Assembly (NCBI RefSeq): GCF_013396335.1
Contig: NZ_JABWSY010000025.1
Span: forward strand, 1 to 58,990
DNA from: Bacillus sp. EB106-08-02-XG196
GTDB lineage: Bacteria; Bacillota; Bacilli; Bacillales; Cytobacillaceae
Reading direction: 5' to 3'
DNA: 58,990 bases
The notes beneath the pieces were generated by a model. That model was given only the letters and a program-made list of their open reading frames with translations, made no database searches and was not told the DNA's origin. A program made the translations under genes and the position numbers. Shown one piece after another: positions 34,890-43,558 of this stretch (positions within the stretch are counted from its first letter, which is position 1; each line of letters starts with the position of its first letter).

Positions 34890-36113
34890 ATGGCACAAAT
34901 CGAAGTTCAGTATCATCAGCCGACACGCTTTGCTCTTCACTCACGGACGTTTAGAATTTTTATGTCTGGCAGTTTGGTGACACGAGTAGGGGATTGGATG
35001 GATTTAGTCGCTTTAAATTGGGCAGTATTACAATTTACGAACTCGCCGCTTCTATTGGGGTTAATGAATGCCTGCCGTTTGGTCCCAACTTTTTTGCTAA
35101 GTGTACCAGCAGGTATCTTGGCTGATCGATACGATAGACGAAAATTATTGATTTGGCTTCAAATTGGAATGATGTTGATGACGTTTTGCCTTGGTTATCT
35201 TATCGAGGCAAGACAGTCATTTTGGCTCTTTGCGTTCATTGTCACGCTGAGGTCTATGTTTGCAGCTATGGATCCGCCTATTAGAAATGCACTGGTGCCG
35301 AATCTCGTACATCAAAGTTCTCTGGCAAGTGCAATCGCTATTAATACAATGGTTATAAATCTCTCTCGTATAATTGGACCTGCGATTGCGGGAGTGTTGC
35401 TTTCCACCATAGACATTGCCTATTTATTTTATATCAATGCGCTGGGTACGTTAGGCGTACTATTATCTTTGCTCACGATTCGTTCTCATTCCATTCCAAA
35501 ACCGGATAAAAAGGAAACTGAGAAAACAACGCTTAGGGCAGCAACAGACTTTGTGAAAAGTCAGCCTTCAGTTCAATCTTTACTCATTTTGGCCATTGTA
35601 CCGATGGTATTTGGATTTCCTTACACAACGATGATGCCTTTATTTGCCAGAGATCTTTTAAGGCTTGGGCCAGAAGGGTTCGGATTGCTTCTATCTGTTT
35701 CATCTATCGGTGCATTAGTTGGTACAACCTGGCTTTCTCTTGGTAGAGAAATCAAAGGTAGGGGAAAGTGGTTGATTTGTTCCATAATGGGTTTTGGTTT
35801 TTCTTTGTTGCTATTTATAGGAGCACAAAACGTTTTTGTGGCAGGAGTGGCTATGTTCCTTGTCGGATTAACGAGTCAAACATACCGAACGATGAGTCGG
35901 ATTACTTTACAGATGCAGGTTCCTGACCACCTGCGAGGCAGAATACTAAGCATTGCCTTAATGGATAGAGGCTTTATTCCGATTGGGGCCGTACTTATAG
36001 GGGCGATTGCTGCATTGGCAGGTGCTTTACCTGCTGGCGTTGTCATGGGTATAGGTTGTATTGCAACAACCTTAGTTATTGTATCAAGAAGACGGCAAAT
36101 CTGGAAATTGTAA
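34890..36113 (+). CDS. MFS transporter, probable siderophore exporter
   Basis: A 407-residue protein with about twelve membrane helices of the EntS/MFS_3 type. It begins with a cytosolic stretch and FRIFMSGSLVTRVGDWMDLV, which is characteristic of that branch; motif A is PAGILADRYDRRKLLIWLQ. It starts six bases after the second synthetase, so it is co-transcribed with siderophore synthesis and is most simply the exporter of the product, like SfaA, SbnD, PvsC or FslB in known NIS clusters. No uptake receptor, lipoprotein or FecCD permease gene is in this window. Confidence 0.9.
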   Translation: MAQIEVQYHQPTRFALHSRTFRIFMSGSLVTRVGDWMDLVALNWAVLQFTNSPLLLGLMNACRLVPTFLLSVPAGILADRYDRRKLLIWLQIGMMLMTFCLGYLIEARQSFWLFAFIVTLRSMFAAMDPPIRNALVPNLVHQSSLASAIAINTMVINLSRIIGPAIAGVLLSTIDIAYLFYINALGTLGVLLSLLTIRSHSIPKPDKKETEKTTLRAATDFVKSQPSVQSLLILAIVPMVFGFPYTTMMPLFARDLLRLGPEGFGLLLSVSSIGALVGTTWLSLGREIKGRGKWLICSIMGFGFSLLLFIGAQNVFVAGVAMFLVGLTSQTYRTMSRITLQMQVPDHLRGRILSIALMDRGFIPIGAVLIGAIAALAGALPAGVVMGIGCIATTLVIVSRRRQIWKL

Positions 36114-36136
36114 TATGTATGGGAGTGTACAAACAA

Positions 36137-37363
36137 ATGATGGAAAATATTATAAAATCTCTCAAGATGGAACGAGAAAACCCTTTTTGTGCCTATTTAT
36201 ATGACATACGGAAGCTGCGCAGCCATGTCAATCGATTAATCACAACTCTTCCTTCACCCTGTCGTTTATTTTATGCGATTAAAGCAAACTCAGATCCGAT
36301 TCTACTTAAATCCTTAGCTTCAATCGTTCATGGGTTCGAAGTAGCTTCACTAGGAGAAATCGAGAAAGTCCGGGATGTGGATGCGGAAATACCCATCCTA
36401 TTTGGGGGACCTGGGAAAACACAGGAAGAAATTGAAGGAGCTATAAGACACGGAGTCACTTTGCTTCATGTCGAGAGTAAACATGAATTACAGTTGGTGA
36501 ATCACATTGCCAGCCAAAAAGGGACAACCGTATCTATTTTGTTGCGTGTAAATCTACGTGGTTCCGTTCCAAATGCGCAATTAAAAATGGCGGGTGTACC
36601 GACTCAATTTGGAATTGATGAAGTAGAAGTGCCTAATGTAATTGGTTTAGCAAAAAGTTTGCCGCATGTGAAGCTCCTCGGTTTTCATTTTCATGCGATG
36701 TCTAATAATGGTGATTCCAAGACCCATGCAAACTTTGTTGATCATTGCTTTGATAGGGCGAAACATTGGCGAAAAGAGTGGGATGTAGACATTTCTTATT
36801 TAAATGTAGGCGGAGGAATTGGAGTCAACTACCAAGACGTAGAATCGCAGTTTGATTGGAACGACTTTATAGAGCGTTTGGAAACGGTACTAGAAAAACA
36901 CAATGATACGGATTGGCAAACATTGTTTGAATGTGGACGCTATATCACTGCTGCGTGCGGCTACTACGCAGCAGAGGTATTGGATATTAAACAAAATCAT
37001 GGTCAATATTTTTGTATTGTTAGGGGGGGAAGCCATCACTTGAGACTCCCTGCAGCTTGGAAATCGAGTCATCCTTTTACGATCGTACCAGTAGAAACGT
37101 GGTCATATCCCTTTGAACGTCCTGGTGTAAATGAAGCTGTTATTACTGTGGCAGGGGAGCTATGTACTCCTAATGATTTACTTGCAAGAGATATATCCAT
37201 TCCACGTGTGAGAGTTGGAGATATTCTCCTTTTCAGTTATGCGGGGGCGTATGGCTGGGCTATTTCTCATCATGATTTTCTCAGTCATCCACATCCAGAG
37301 CATCTTTACATAGAGTCTAACTCTATTAATTGTGGACATGAGAGTTTGGCTGCTGTTCGATAA
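36137..37363 (+). CDS. PLP-dependent fold-type III decarboxylase-like enzyme of siderophore synthesis
   Basis: A 408-residue alanine-racemase-fold (DAP/ornithine decarboxylase type) enzyme. LFYAIKANSDP holds the Schiff-base Lys49; GFHFHAMSNNGD the barrel His; YLNVGGGIGVNY the phosphate loop; FECGRYITAACG the PLP-contacting Glu and Arg; VAGELCTPNDLLARD the second-subunit Cys; and SYAGAYGWA the Tyr. Relatives in siderophore clusters are SbnH, PvsE, FslC and SfaC. The Cys-x-x-x-Asp signature favours decarboxylation over racemisation. GGGAG lies eleven bases before the ATG at 36137; earlier in-frame starts sit in the exporter gene and are rejected. It is the last gene of the operon. Confidence 0.87.
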   Translation: MMENIIKSLKMERENPFCAYLYDIRKLRSHVNRLITTLPSPCRLFYAIKANSDPILLKSLASIVHGFEVASLGEIEKVRDVDAEIPILFGGPGKTQEEIEGAIRHGVTLLHVESKHELQLVNHIASQKGTTVSILLRVNLRGSVPNAQLKMAGVPTQFGIDEVEVPNVIGLAKSLPHVKLLGFHFHAMSNNGDSKTHANFVDHCFDRAKHWRKEWDVDISYLNVGGGIGVNYQDVESQFDWNDFIERLETVLEKHNDTDWQTLFECGRYITAACGYYAAEVLDIKQNHGQYFCIVRGGSHHLRLPAAWKSSHPFTIVPVETWSYPFERPGVNEAVITVAGELCTPNDLLARDISIPRVRVGDILLFSYAGAYGWAISHHDFLSHPHPEHLYIESNSINCGHESLAAVR

Positions 37364-37467
37364 AGTAAAAAAACAGGCTGTGTATCCGTTTTCCAGAAGG
37401 GGTGAATGCGTTCTGCGATAGGAAACGGAACCGTTACAAAAAGGCAGCTCATTCTTTTATGCACTAG

Positions 37468-37698
37468 GCCAGCAGGGAATTCACTTACAAAAAGCTGAAA
37501 GAGTTAATTAAACACCAGCAGGAGAAATATAACTGGGAGTTCATCTTCTTCTTGGGAGCAAACATCGATGCTGAGAAAGAGGCTGACAGTCTTGGAATTC
37601 ATATCGAGAATGCATATAGCTTTGAAGCTTCTGAAGAGGGAGTTGACTGTATGTACAAGATGGTAAGCGAGGCAGTTACGGAAAAGAGAAGTGTTTAG
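37468..37698 (+). pseudogene. C-terminal remnant of a VWA-domain protein
   Basis: The frame from 37468 to the TAG at 37696-37698 has no start codon or ribosome site, but encodes KLKELIKHQQEKYNWEFIFF, LGANIDAEKEADSLGIHIEN and a closing helix YKMVSEAVTEKR. This resembles the C-terminal third of TerY/YegL-like von Willebrand A proteins, whose form is LIEHQ-x-x-x-Y-x-W-E-F-x-F-L-G-A-N-x-D. The stop at 37465-37467 ends the frame upstream, and no N-terminal VWA part (MIDAS motif) is visible in 37364-37467. That stretch holds only a loose hairpin, CCGTTTTCC (37387-37395) with GGAAACGG. It is most likely decayed. Confidence 0.55.
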
Positions 37699-37801
37699 TT
37701 AAAACTATATCAATTAGTCTTTCTGAAAATTTGTATTCAGTATTATTTTTTGGAATAATAATGAAGTCTAGCCAGGAATTTTTAGAAAGAAGGTATGATT
37801 A

Positions 37802-38329
37802 GTGCCCTATAGAGTGAAAGATACAATGATTTCGGAAAATGAAATAAAACAAAGAGTGAAGGAATTAGCAGAGGAAATTGAAAGAGATTTTAACAATGAG
37901 CCAATCATGTTAATCGTGGTACTTAAAGGATCTTTTGTATTCGCAGCAGATTTGATACGTGAGATGAAGGGAAATATAAACGTCGATTTTATTTCGGTTT
38001 CAAGTTATAGTGACCAAACAGAAACAACTGGAAAAGTAAAACTATTAAAGGATCTTGATGAGGATATCACGAATAAAAATGTTTTGGTGGTTGAAGATAT
38101 TATAGACAGCGGATTAACCTTGCATTTTTTGAGAGACCATTTGAATATGCATAAACCGAAACAAATTAAGATTTGTACACTTTTAGACAAGCCTGAAAGA
38201 AGAAGAGTGGAATTACCAGTAGACTACGTTGGATTTGTCATTCCAGATGAATTCATCGTCGGTTATGGAATCGACTACGCACAACAGTATAGAAATTTAC
38301 CTTATATTGCGACCGTGGAAGAGTATTAG
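37802..38329 (+). CDS. hpt: Hypoxanthine phosphoribosyltransferase
   Basis: A 175-residue type I phosphoribosyltransferase. The PRPP loop is VLVVEDIIDSGLTL (residues about 95-108). IVVLKGSFVFAADLIR carries the diphosphate-binding K-G, and FVIPDEFIVGYGIDYAQQYR is the C-terminal purine-binding segment of HPRT. It salvages hypoxanthine and guanine to IMP and GMP with PRPP. The start is GTG after AGAAGG. In Bacillus the main hpt lies between tilS and ftsH; this copy has a different context, so it is probably a paralogue. A small helical gene follows at 30 bases. Confidence 0.93.
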   Translation: MPYRVKDTMISENEIKQRVKELAEEIERDFNNEPIMLIVVLKGSFVFAADLIREMKGNINVDFISVSSYSDQTETTGKVKLLKDLDEDITNKNVLVVEDIIDSGLTLHFLRDHLNMHKPKQIKICTLLDKPERRRVELPVDYVGFVIPDEFIVGYGIDYAQQYRNLPYIATVEEY

Positions 38330-38359
38330 TTTTTCCCCACCTTAGAGGAGGTTGTATGC

Positions 38360-38587
38360 TTGACTGCCAATATTTTTAAAGGAAAGAAAGAGGAAGAAAA
38401 AAATAACCTTGAAGAAATACTAGAGCATTCGATTGAAGTAGAAGAAGATCTCATGAGGTCTTATCTCATTACAGCTGAGCGGATTCACGATGATGATGAA
38501 TTAAAGGAACGACTCGAAAACTTTGCAGAAGGAAATGCGAAAAGAACAAAACAACTTATCGATGAATTAAATGAAAATAGAGAGTAG
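38360..38587 (+). CDS. Small acidic helical protein, 75 aa, TTG start
   Basis: A 75-residue, highly charged and probably helical protein (EEDLMRSYLITAERIHDDDE, then LKERLENFAEGNAKRTKQLI). The TTG at 38360 is seven bases after GAGGAGGT. The ATG at 38356 is in another frame and stops after seven codons, so TTG is the credible start. The Glu/Asp/His spacing hints at a ferritin-like two-helix hairpin, but too few ligands are present to claim it. I do not recognise the family. It may be co-transcribed with hpt. Confidence 0.7.
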   Translation: MTANIFKGKKEEEKNNLEEILEHSIEVEEDLMRSYLITAERIHDDDELKERLENFAEGNAKRTKQLIDELNENRE

Positions 38588-38680
38588 TAATAGGAAGCTG
38601 TGAGGATGGAATAAATCCTTGCAGCTTTTCATATTTCGAATAGGTATTGATGCATACTATACGAAAGGAGTGTGTTCAAA

Positions 38681-39259
38681 TTGAAAAAAGGATATATGAT
38701 TATAGGAATAATTGTTGCTGTAATGGTGCTGCTTGCTGCTATGTTAATACCGAGCTATAACAACTTTGTTGAATTAGAAGAAAATGTTGACCAATCATAT
38801 GCTCAAATTGAAAATCAGCTACAAAGAAGGCTGGATTTAATACCTAATCTTGTGAATACAGTAAAAGGTTATGCGTCACATGAAAAAGAAGTGATTGCTT
38901 CGATATCAGATGCACGTGCAAGATTAGCAGGAGCGAATACAGTGGAAGAAGAAGCAACAGCGAATGCTGAATTAACAGGTGCATTAAGCCGGTTGCTAGT
39001 AGTAGTAGAAAACTATCCTAATTTAAAAGCAGATCAACAGTTTACGCAATTAATGGATGAGCTGTCAGGAACTGAAAATAGAATTTCAGTAGCACGGAAG
39101 GATTACAATGATCAGGTTGCACTTTATAACAAAAAAATAAAACGATTTCCTGGTTCACTTATTGCAGGAATGACTGGTTTTGAAGAAAAGGAATATTTCA
39201 CAGCTGACCCTAAAGCGGCTGAAGCTCCAGAGGTTAACTTTGGAGGAAATGGCGAATGA
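38681..39259 (+). CDS. lemA: LemA family protein
   Basis: A 192-residue membrane-anchored protein. One N-terminal helix (about 4-25) is followed by a four-helix coiled-coil domain with the family signature VDQSYAQIENQLQRRLDLIP, then NLVNTVKGYASHEKEVI, and near the end NRISVARKDYNDQVALYN. TTG at 38681 is ten bases after AAAGGAG; the GTG at 38672 is only one base from it and is rejected. LemA is widely paired with a TPM-domain protein, as here (ATGA overlap with the next gene), but its biochemical role is unsettled. Confidence 0.93.
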   Translation: MKKGYMIIGIIVAVMVLLAAMLIPSYNNFVELEENVDQSYAQIENQLQRRLDLIPNLVNTVKGYASHEKEVIASISDARARLAGANTVEEEATANAELTGALSRLLVVVENYPNLKADQQFTQLMDELSGTENRISVARKDYNDQVALYNKKIKRFPGSLIAGMTGFEEKEYFTADPKAAEAPEVNFGGNGE

Positions 39260-40008
39260 AATCGAAAGCGGTCTTCAGCCTTCTTTTTTTCTTTTTTTTC
39301 CTATTTCAAGGTGAAGCACTTGCTCAAAAAATGAAAATGCCGGCTCCGATTGGCGATATTTATGTGCAAGACTTTGCTAAAATATTATCCGAAGATGAAA
39401 TAGCGGAACTAAGAAGTTTAGGGAAAACCATAGAAGATCAAACTACAGCGCAAATTTCTGTCTTAACGGTTGATACGATTAGCGAAAATACGATTGAGGA
39501 ATATGCGAATGAGGCCTTCAGACATTATGGAATTGGAAATGAATCAGAAAACAATGGAGTATTGCTTGTTATAGCCGTTACTGACCGTTTAATTAGAATC
39601 GAAGTAGGCTATGGTCTGGAGGGAAGAATCCCAGATGGAAAAGCGGGACGGATTCTTGATGAACATGCCATTCCTTACCTTCGAAATAATCAGGCAAACA
39701 AAGCGATCCTAGAAACTTATAAGACACTGGCAAATGAAGTTTTAGCCGAATATGGTCAAGAAGGTGGATTGCAGGCACCCCAAAAGCAAACTCAACAGAC
39801 TACTGCTGATGAAGGGGGAGGAATCCCCTCTTGGCTGCTCATCATTATTATCGTCGTTGTAGTGTTTCTTGATTTTAAGTTTTTTGGAGGGTCACTCACC
39901 TATCTACTGTTTTTTATCATCTCACTTGGAAGAGGCGGCGGAGGAGGTGGCTCCAGAGGGGGCGGCGGCGGTTCTTCAGGGGGCGGAGGTGCAGGACGAG
40001 GATGGTAA
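39256..40008 (+). CDS. TPM-domain membrane protein with Gly-rich tail
   Basis: A 250-residue protein: signal peptide about 1-23 (...GEALA), TPM domain about 30-165 (VQDFAKILSEDEIAELRSLG, GVLLVIAVTDRLIRIEVGYG, GRIPDGKAGRILDEHAIPYL), Gln/Thr linker, one or two membrane helices at about 190-225, and a C-terminal Gly/Ser/Arg-rich tail. This is the YgcG/TPM_phosphatase arrangement. The gene overlaps lemA by four bases (ATGA). The pair may act together in envelope quality control; that is inference from recurrent pairing. Confidence 0.9.
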   Translation: MKSKAVFSLLFFFFFLFQGEALAQKMKMPAPIGDIYVQDFAKILSEDEIAELRSLGKTIEDQTTAQISVLTVDTISENTIEEYANEAFRHYGIGNESENNGVLLVIAVTDRLIRIEVGYGLEGRIPDGKAGRILDEHAIPYLRNNQANKAILETYKTLANEVLAEYGQEGGLQAPQKQTQQTTADEGGGIPSWLLIIIIVVVVFLDFKFFGGSLTYLLFFIISLGRGGGGGGSRGGGGGSSGGGGAGRGW

Positions 40009-40098
40009 GTGTTAAAGCAAAAAGTGATTCAAATCATGCAAAAGGATTTGATGTATGATTTAATAGTAGGGAAGGAATTATTCTGGAGGTTTAGTAAA

Positions 40099-41037
40099 AT
40101 GAGTAAAAATGAAATATCTTCTTTTCAGAAGGTTGGGAAAGAACGATTAATAGATGAACGAAATCCCTCTAGCTTAATCTCTGACCTAAAGTCACTTTTT
40201 AAAGCAGGGGTTTTGATCGCAAATGTCCTGCCTGTTTTTACAGGATTCTGGTTAGCTTTACATTTTACTAATCATTCGTTTAGTGATTACTGGGAAGTGT
40301 TTTTACTAACGATTGTTGGCAGTACAATGGTAATGGCAGGAGCTCTCGTACTTAATAATTGGTATGATGTTGATATTGATACTGTAATGGAAAGAACGAA
40401 AAATCGACCCACGGTAACGGGAAATATCCCATTAAATGTTGTTTTAACAATGGGAATTCTTTTGACTATACTGGGTTTAATCCTGTTACTCTTTACTACA
40501 ATGGAAGCGGCCATTTATGCATTTGTGGGCTGGTTCACGTATGTAATTTTGTATACGATGTGGTCTAAGCGAAGGTTTACCCTTAATACGGTTATTGGGA
40601 GTGTGTCAGGAGCTGTTACCCCGTTAATCGGTTGGGCAGCCATTGAATCTAGCAATCATATTGTTCCAATTATATTGTTTTTAATCTTATTTATATTTCA
40701 AATGCCACATACCTTTGCGATCGCGATGAAGAAATGTAAAGAATATAAAGCGGCGGGTGTTGCCATGCTTCCCGTTGTACATGGGTTTAAAATGACAAAA
40801 CGACAAATTGTCGTATATGTCGCATGTTTACTACCTTTACCTTTTTACCTAACGTCTCTCGGTACACTATTTATTGTTATTGCAACTTTGCTTAACGTGG
40901 GTTGGTTAGCCGTAAGTATTAGCGGATTTTATACGAAAAATGACCTAAAATGGGCGCATGTGATTTTTTTGTATTCTGTAAATTATGTAATGATATTGTT
41001 CCTGACAATGATAATTGTTACATTACCTCTTTTCTAA
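40099..41037 (+). CDS. ctaB: Protoheme IX farnesyltransferase (heme O synthase)
   Basis: A 312-residue UbiA-superfamily prenyltransferase with about nine membrane helices. The first Asp-rich motif is NNWYDVDIDTVMERTKNRP, typical of CtaB/CyoE. It adds a farnesyl group to heme B to give heme O, the precursor of heme A. GGAGG lies nine bases before the ATG at 40099; the frame is open back to 40009 but has no ribosome site there. Its position just upstream of the ba3 oxidase genes implies it supplies their heme, although a terminator and separate promoter lie between. No ctaA is in the window. Confidence 0.93.
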   Translation: MSKNEISSFQKVGKERLIDERNPSSLISDLKSLFKAGVLIANVLPVFTGFWLALHFTNHSFSDYWEVFLLTIVGSTMVMAGALVLNNWYDVDIDTVMERTKNRPTVTGNIPLNVVLTMGILLTILGLILLLFTTMEAAIYAFVGWFTYVILYTMWSKRRFTLNTVIGSVSGAVTPLIGWAAIESSNHIVPIILFLILFIFQMPHTFAIAMKKCKEYKAAGVAMLPVVHGFKMTKRQIVVYVACLLPLPFYLTSLGTLFIVIATLLNVGWLAVSISGFYTKNDLKWAHVIFLYSVNYVMILFLTMIIVTLPLF

Positions 41038-41055
41038 ATAATTGTTAACTATATC

Positions 41056-41098
41056 AAAAAAGGCTGTTCCTGCTGACTTAGTGGGGATAGCCTTTTTT
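41056..41098 (+). terminator. Terminator of ctaB
   Basis: AAAAAGGCT-G-TTCC (about 41057-41070) faces GGGGAT-AGCCTTTTT (about 41083-41096), followed by T. Confidence 0.8.
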
Positions 41099-41142
41099 GT
41101 CGTTCATAAATTTGTCACTTTTAAAACATCAATATGACACAA

Positions 41143-41158
41143 TGTGATTCAGTTCACT
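41143..41158. promoter_or_regulatory. CRP/FNR-type site upstream of the ba3 oxidase genes
   Basis: TGTGATTCAGTTCACT matches TGTGA-N6-TCACA at nine of ten defined bases. Its centre (41150/41151) lies about 41.5 bases before the start point predicted from the -10 TATAAA at 41183-41188, the classic class II activator position. The -35 region (TTGAGA at 15-base spacing) is poor, as expected for activated promoters. Fnr is the best-known Bacillus protein for this motif. Confidence 0.55.
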
Positions 41159-41220
41159 TCATTGAGAATCAGTCGCAATTATTATAAAGGTAAGAACAAA
41201 TTAAGGGGGTTGATTTTTCG

Positions 41221-41367
41221 ATGGCAGCTACAAAGGTTACTCATAAAGGTAAAAAAGAAGAGCACGAAGCACCGCTAAAAGGAACCTGGATTTCCGTAAC
41301 AGTGGTTGGAGCCGTGATTGTTGCAACGTATATAGTTCTATACGGTCTTTATATGGCCAGAATATAA
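41221..41367 (+). CDS. Cytochrome c oxidase subunit IIa (ba3 type), 48 aa
   Basis: A 48-residue single-helix protein, MAATKVTHKGKK... with a transmembrane stretch about 24-45 (TWISVTVVGAVIVATYIVLY). Subunit IIa of ba3 oxidases is a lone helix replacing the first helix of a normal subunit II, and is coded just before the CuA subunit exactly as here. AAGGGGG lies about eleven bases before the ATG. It is 14 bases from the subunit II gene. It is too short for most gene finders and easily missed. Confidence 0.85.
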   Translation: MAATKVTHKGKKEEHEAPLKGTWISVTVVGAVIVATYIVLYGLYMARI

Positions 41368-41381
41368 GGGGGATTAGAGAG

Positions 41382-41849
41382 ATGAAAATGCATCTTGATG
41401 AAAAAATATGGCTTACAATAAGTTTTGGTATCATTATGGGATTCATGTTTATCACAGGTTACCAAGCTTTTGCACTAGAAATGGGACCGCCAAGTAATAT
41501 GGAAACAATTGATCCACAGAAGGTGGATCAAACTGCACCATTCGATAACCCGGGAGTTAAAAAAGTTGGTGACAATGAATATGAAGTCGTTATGACACTA
41601 CAAGCGTTTGGATTCACTCCAAATAACATTGAAATACCAGCAGGGGCAAAAGTTACGTTTATTCTGACCTCAAAGGATGTTGTTCACGGATTTGAAGTTG
41701 CTGGAACAAATTTAAATGCAATGGTTATGCCAGGGCATATTCAAAAAATCACACAAACATTTGATAAGCCAGGAAGTTATTTAGTTATCTGTAATGAATA
41801 TTGTGGTGCAGGTCACCAAGTAATGAGTACAACGATTACGGTTAAATAA
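41382..41849 (+). CDS. cbaB: Cytochrome c oxidase subunit II (ba3 type), CuA protein
   Basis: A 155-residue protein with one membrane helix (about 11-30) and an outer cupredoxin domain. The CuA ligands are His102 in DVVHGFEVAG and Cys137, Cys141, His145 and Met148 in CNEYCGAGHQVM. It receives electrons from cytochrome c and passes them to heme b in subunit I. The short length and single helix are typical of B-family (ba3/bo3) oxidases. GGGGG precedes the ATG, and the subunit I gene starts 13 bases later. Confidence 0.95.
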   Translation: MKMHLDEKIWLTISFGIIMGFMFITGYQAFALEMGPPSNMETIDPQKVDQTAPFDNPGVKKVGDNEYEVVMTLQAFGFTPNNIEIPAGAKVTFILTSKDVVHGFEVAGTNLNAMVMPGHIQKITQTFDKPGSYLVICNEYCGAGHQVMSTTITVK

Positions 41850-41862
41850 GGGGGGACAGTAG

Positions 41863-43551
41863 ATGAAAATGGAAGCAGATTTAAAAGTAGGTTTTAAAGA
41901 TAAAGCAAATAAAATGCTGGGATATCACCCAGAGGATGCAAAATTATCGAAATCATATATCGCAGTAGCATTTATTGCATTATTAGTTGGTGGTTTTTTA
42001 GGATTATTACAAGGTTTAAACAGAGCAGGATTGTTAGAGTTACCAACTTGGTTTAATTATTACCAAGTATTGACTGCACATGGTTTACTGCTAATCCTAG
42101 TGTTAACAGCATTCTTTACCATTGGATACTTTTATGCAACACTTTCACATAATTTAGGGGGGCTTCTTCCGAAAGTAAGAAGGCTCGCTTGGGTTGGATT
42201 CTTTGTTAAGCTTGTAGGATTTGTATTAGCCGTTATTCCAATCTTAATGAATGAAGCATCGGTTATGTACACCTTCTATCCTCCGATGGCTGCACATCCT
42301 GTATTTTATATCGGTTTAGCATTAATCGTAGTGGGTGTTTGGTTGTGCTGTATTGGAGCATTTATCCAAGTAGCGAATTGGAGAAAAAATAATAAAGGAC
42401 AACACGTTCCAATCCTATCTTACTTTGCAACTGGTGTCTTCATCCTATTATTTTTCGCTCTAATGTTCGTAGCAGTTGAAGTATTATTTATGATTATTCC
42501 TTGGGTGTTTGGCTGGGTTGACACGATCAACGTAATGGTCGCTCGTACACTGTTCTGGGCATTTGGACACACATTGGTTAATATCTGGTATTTAACAGCT
42601 GTTTCTGCATGGTACGTAGTGGTACCAAAAGTTATCGGCGGAAAGCGCTGGAGTGATTTACTAACACGTGTGGTTATTATCGCTCTAGTCATTATGAACA
42701 TCACTGGTGGATTCCATCACCAAATCATAGACCCTGCTATCAATGAAATCGTTAAATTTATGCACGTATTTATGAGTTTGGCAATTGGATTCCCATCTCT
42801 CATGACAGCATTTGCACTATTTGCAGTATTTGAGCGTACGGCTAGAAGAAAAGGCGGCAAAGGTTTAGTTGGTTGGTGGAAGAAAATGCCATGGGGCGAT
42901 GTTCGCTTCCTAGCACCATTTATTGCAATGGTTGCCTTCATTCCAGCTGGAGCTGGCGGTATTGCACAAAGCACAAACCAATTAGATCAAGTTGTTCATA
43001 ATACAATGTGGATTGTTGGACATTTTCACTTAACATTAGGTATGTCAGTTGTTATGACATTCTTTGGAATCAGTTATTGGTTAGTTCCTTTTATTTCAAA
43101 CCGCGTATTAACACCGCAAATCAATCGATTAGGTGTTATCCAAACTTGGATTTGGACAATTGGTATGATCTTTATGTCCGGTTCTATGCACTACGTTGGA
43201 TTACTTGGTTCACCAAGAAGAACTTCTTACTCCACTTATGGGGATCATGCAACAGCATTAGGCTGGGACCCATACTTGATGTTATTAGCAGTTGGCGGTA
43301 CGTTGTTAATTATCGGTGTAATTCTTCAAGTGTACGCCGTATTCAATATGATGTTCTTTGCACCAAAAGGTGAAACAGAATTCCCAATCGCAGAGGAAGA
43401 AGAAAACGCAACAAAAACTCCTTATTGGACAGAGCGTTGGGGTGTATGGATCGTATTAATGCTTATTGTTGTCGCAATGGCATATGTAATACCATTGACG
43501 GATATGATTGTAAATGCACCTCCAGGATCACCACCAATTAAAACTTGGTAA
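41863..43551 (+). CDS. cbaA: Cytochrome c oxidase subunit I (ba3/b(o/a)3 type)
   Basis: A 562-residue B-family heme-copper oxidase core with about thirteen helices. Ligands visible: low-spin heme His in LTAHGLLLILVL; CuB His and cross-linked Tyr in FGHTLVNIWYLTAV; CuB pair in GGFHHQIIDP; and heme pair in IVGHFHLTLGM. It reduces oxygen to water with high affinity and pumps protons through a K-channel analogue. With subunits II and IIa it forms the complex; the closest known relative by organisation is CbaAB of Geobacillus. A palindrome and terminator follow. Confidence 0.95.
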   Translation: MKMEADLKVGFKDKANKMLGYHPEDAKLSKSYIAVAFIALLVGGFLGLLQGLNRAGLLELPTWFNYYQVLTAHGLLLILVLTAFFTIGYFYATLSHNLGGLLPKVRRLAWVGFFVKLVGFVLAVIPILMNEASVMYTFYPPMAAHPVFYIGLALIVVGVWLCCIGAFIQVANWRKNNKGQHVPILSYFATGVFILLFFALMFVAVEVLFMIIPWVFGWVDTINVMVARTLFWAFGHTLVNIWYLTAVSAWYVVVPKVIGGKRWSDLLTRVVIIALVIMNITGGFHHQIIDPAINEIVKFMHVFMSLAIGFPSLMTAFALFAVFERTARRKGGKGLVGWWKKMPWGDVRFLAPFIAMVAFIPAGAGGIAQSTNQLDQVVHNTMWIVGHFHLTLGMSVVMTFFGISYWLVPFISNRVLTPQINRLGVIQTWIWTIGMIFMSGSMHYVGLLGSPRRTSYSTYGDHATALGWDPYLMLLAVGGTLLIIGVILQVYAVFNMMFFAPKGETEFPIAEEEENATKTPYWTERWGVWIVLMLIVVAMAYVIPLTDMIVNAPPGSPPIKTW

Positions 43552-43558
43552 TAAGAAA

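Noticed and set aside
37698..37802. Purine riboswitch or PurR box before hpt
   Set aside because: No purine-riboswitch core or paired CGAA-type PurR boxes are visible in the 103-base leader.
43008..43373. 121-codon second frame inside oxidase subunit I
   Set aside because: Same-strand overlap with a conserved gene and composition typical of a shifted frame.
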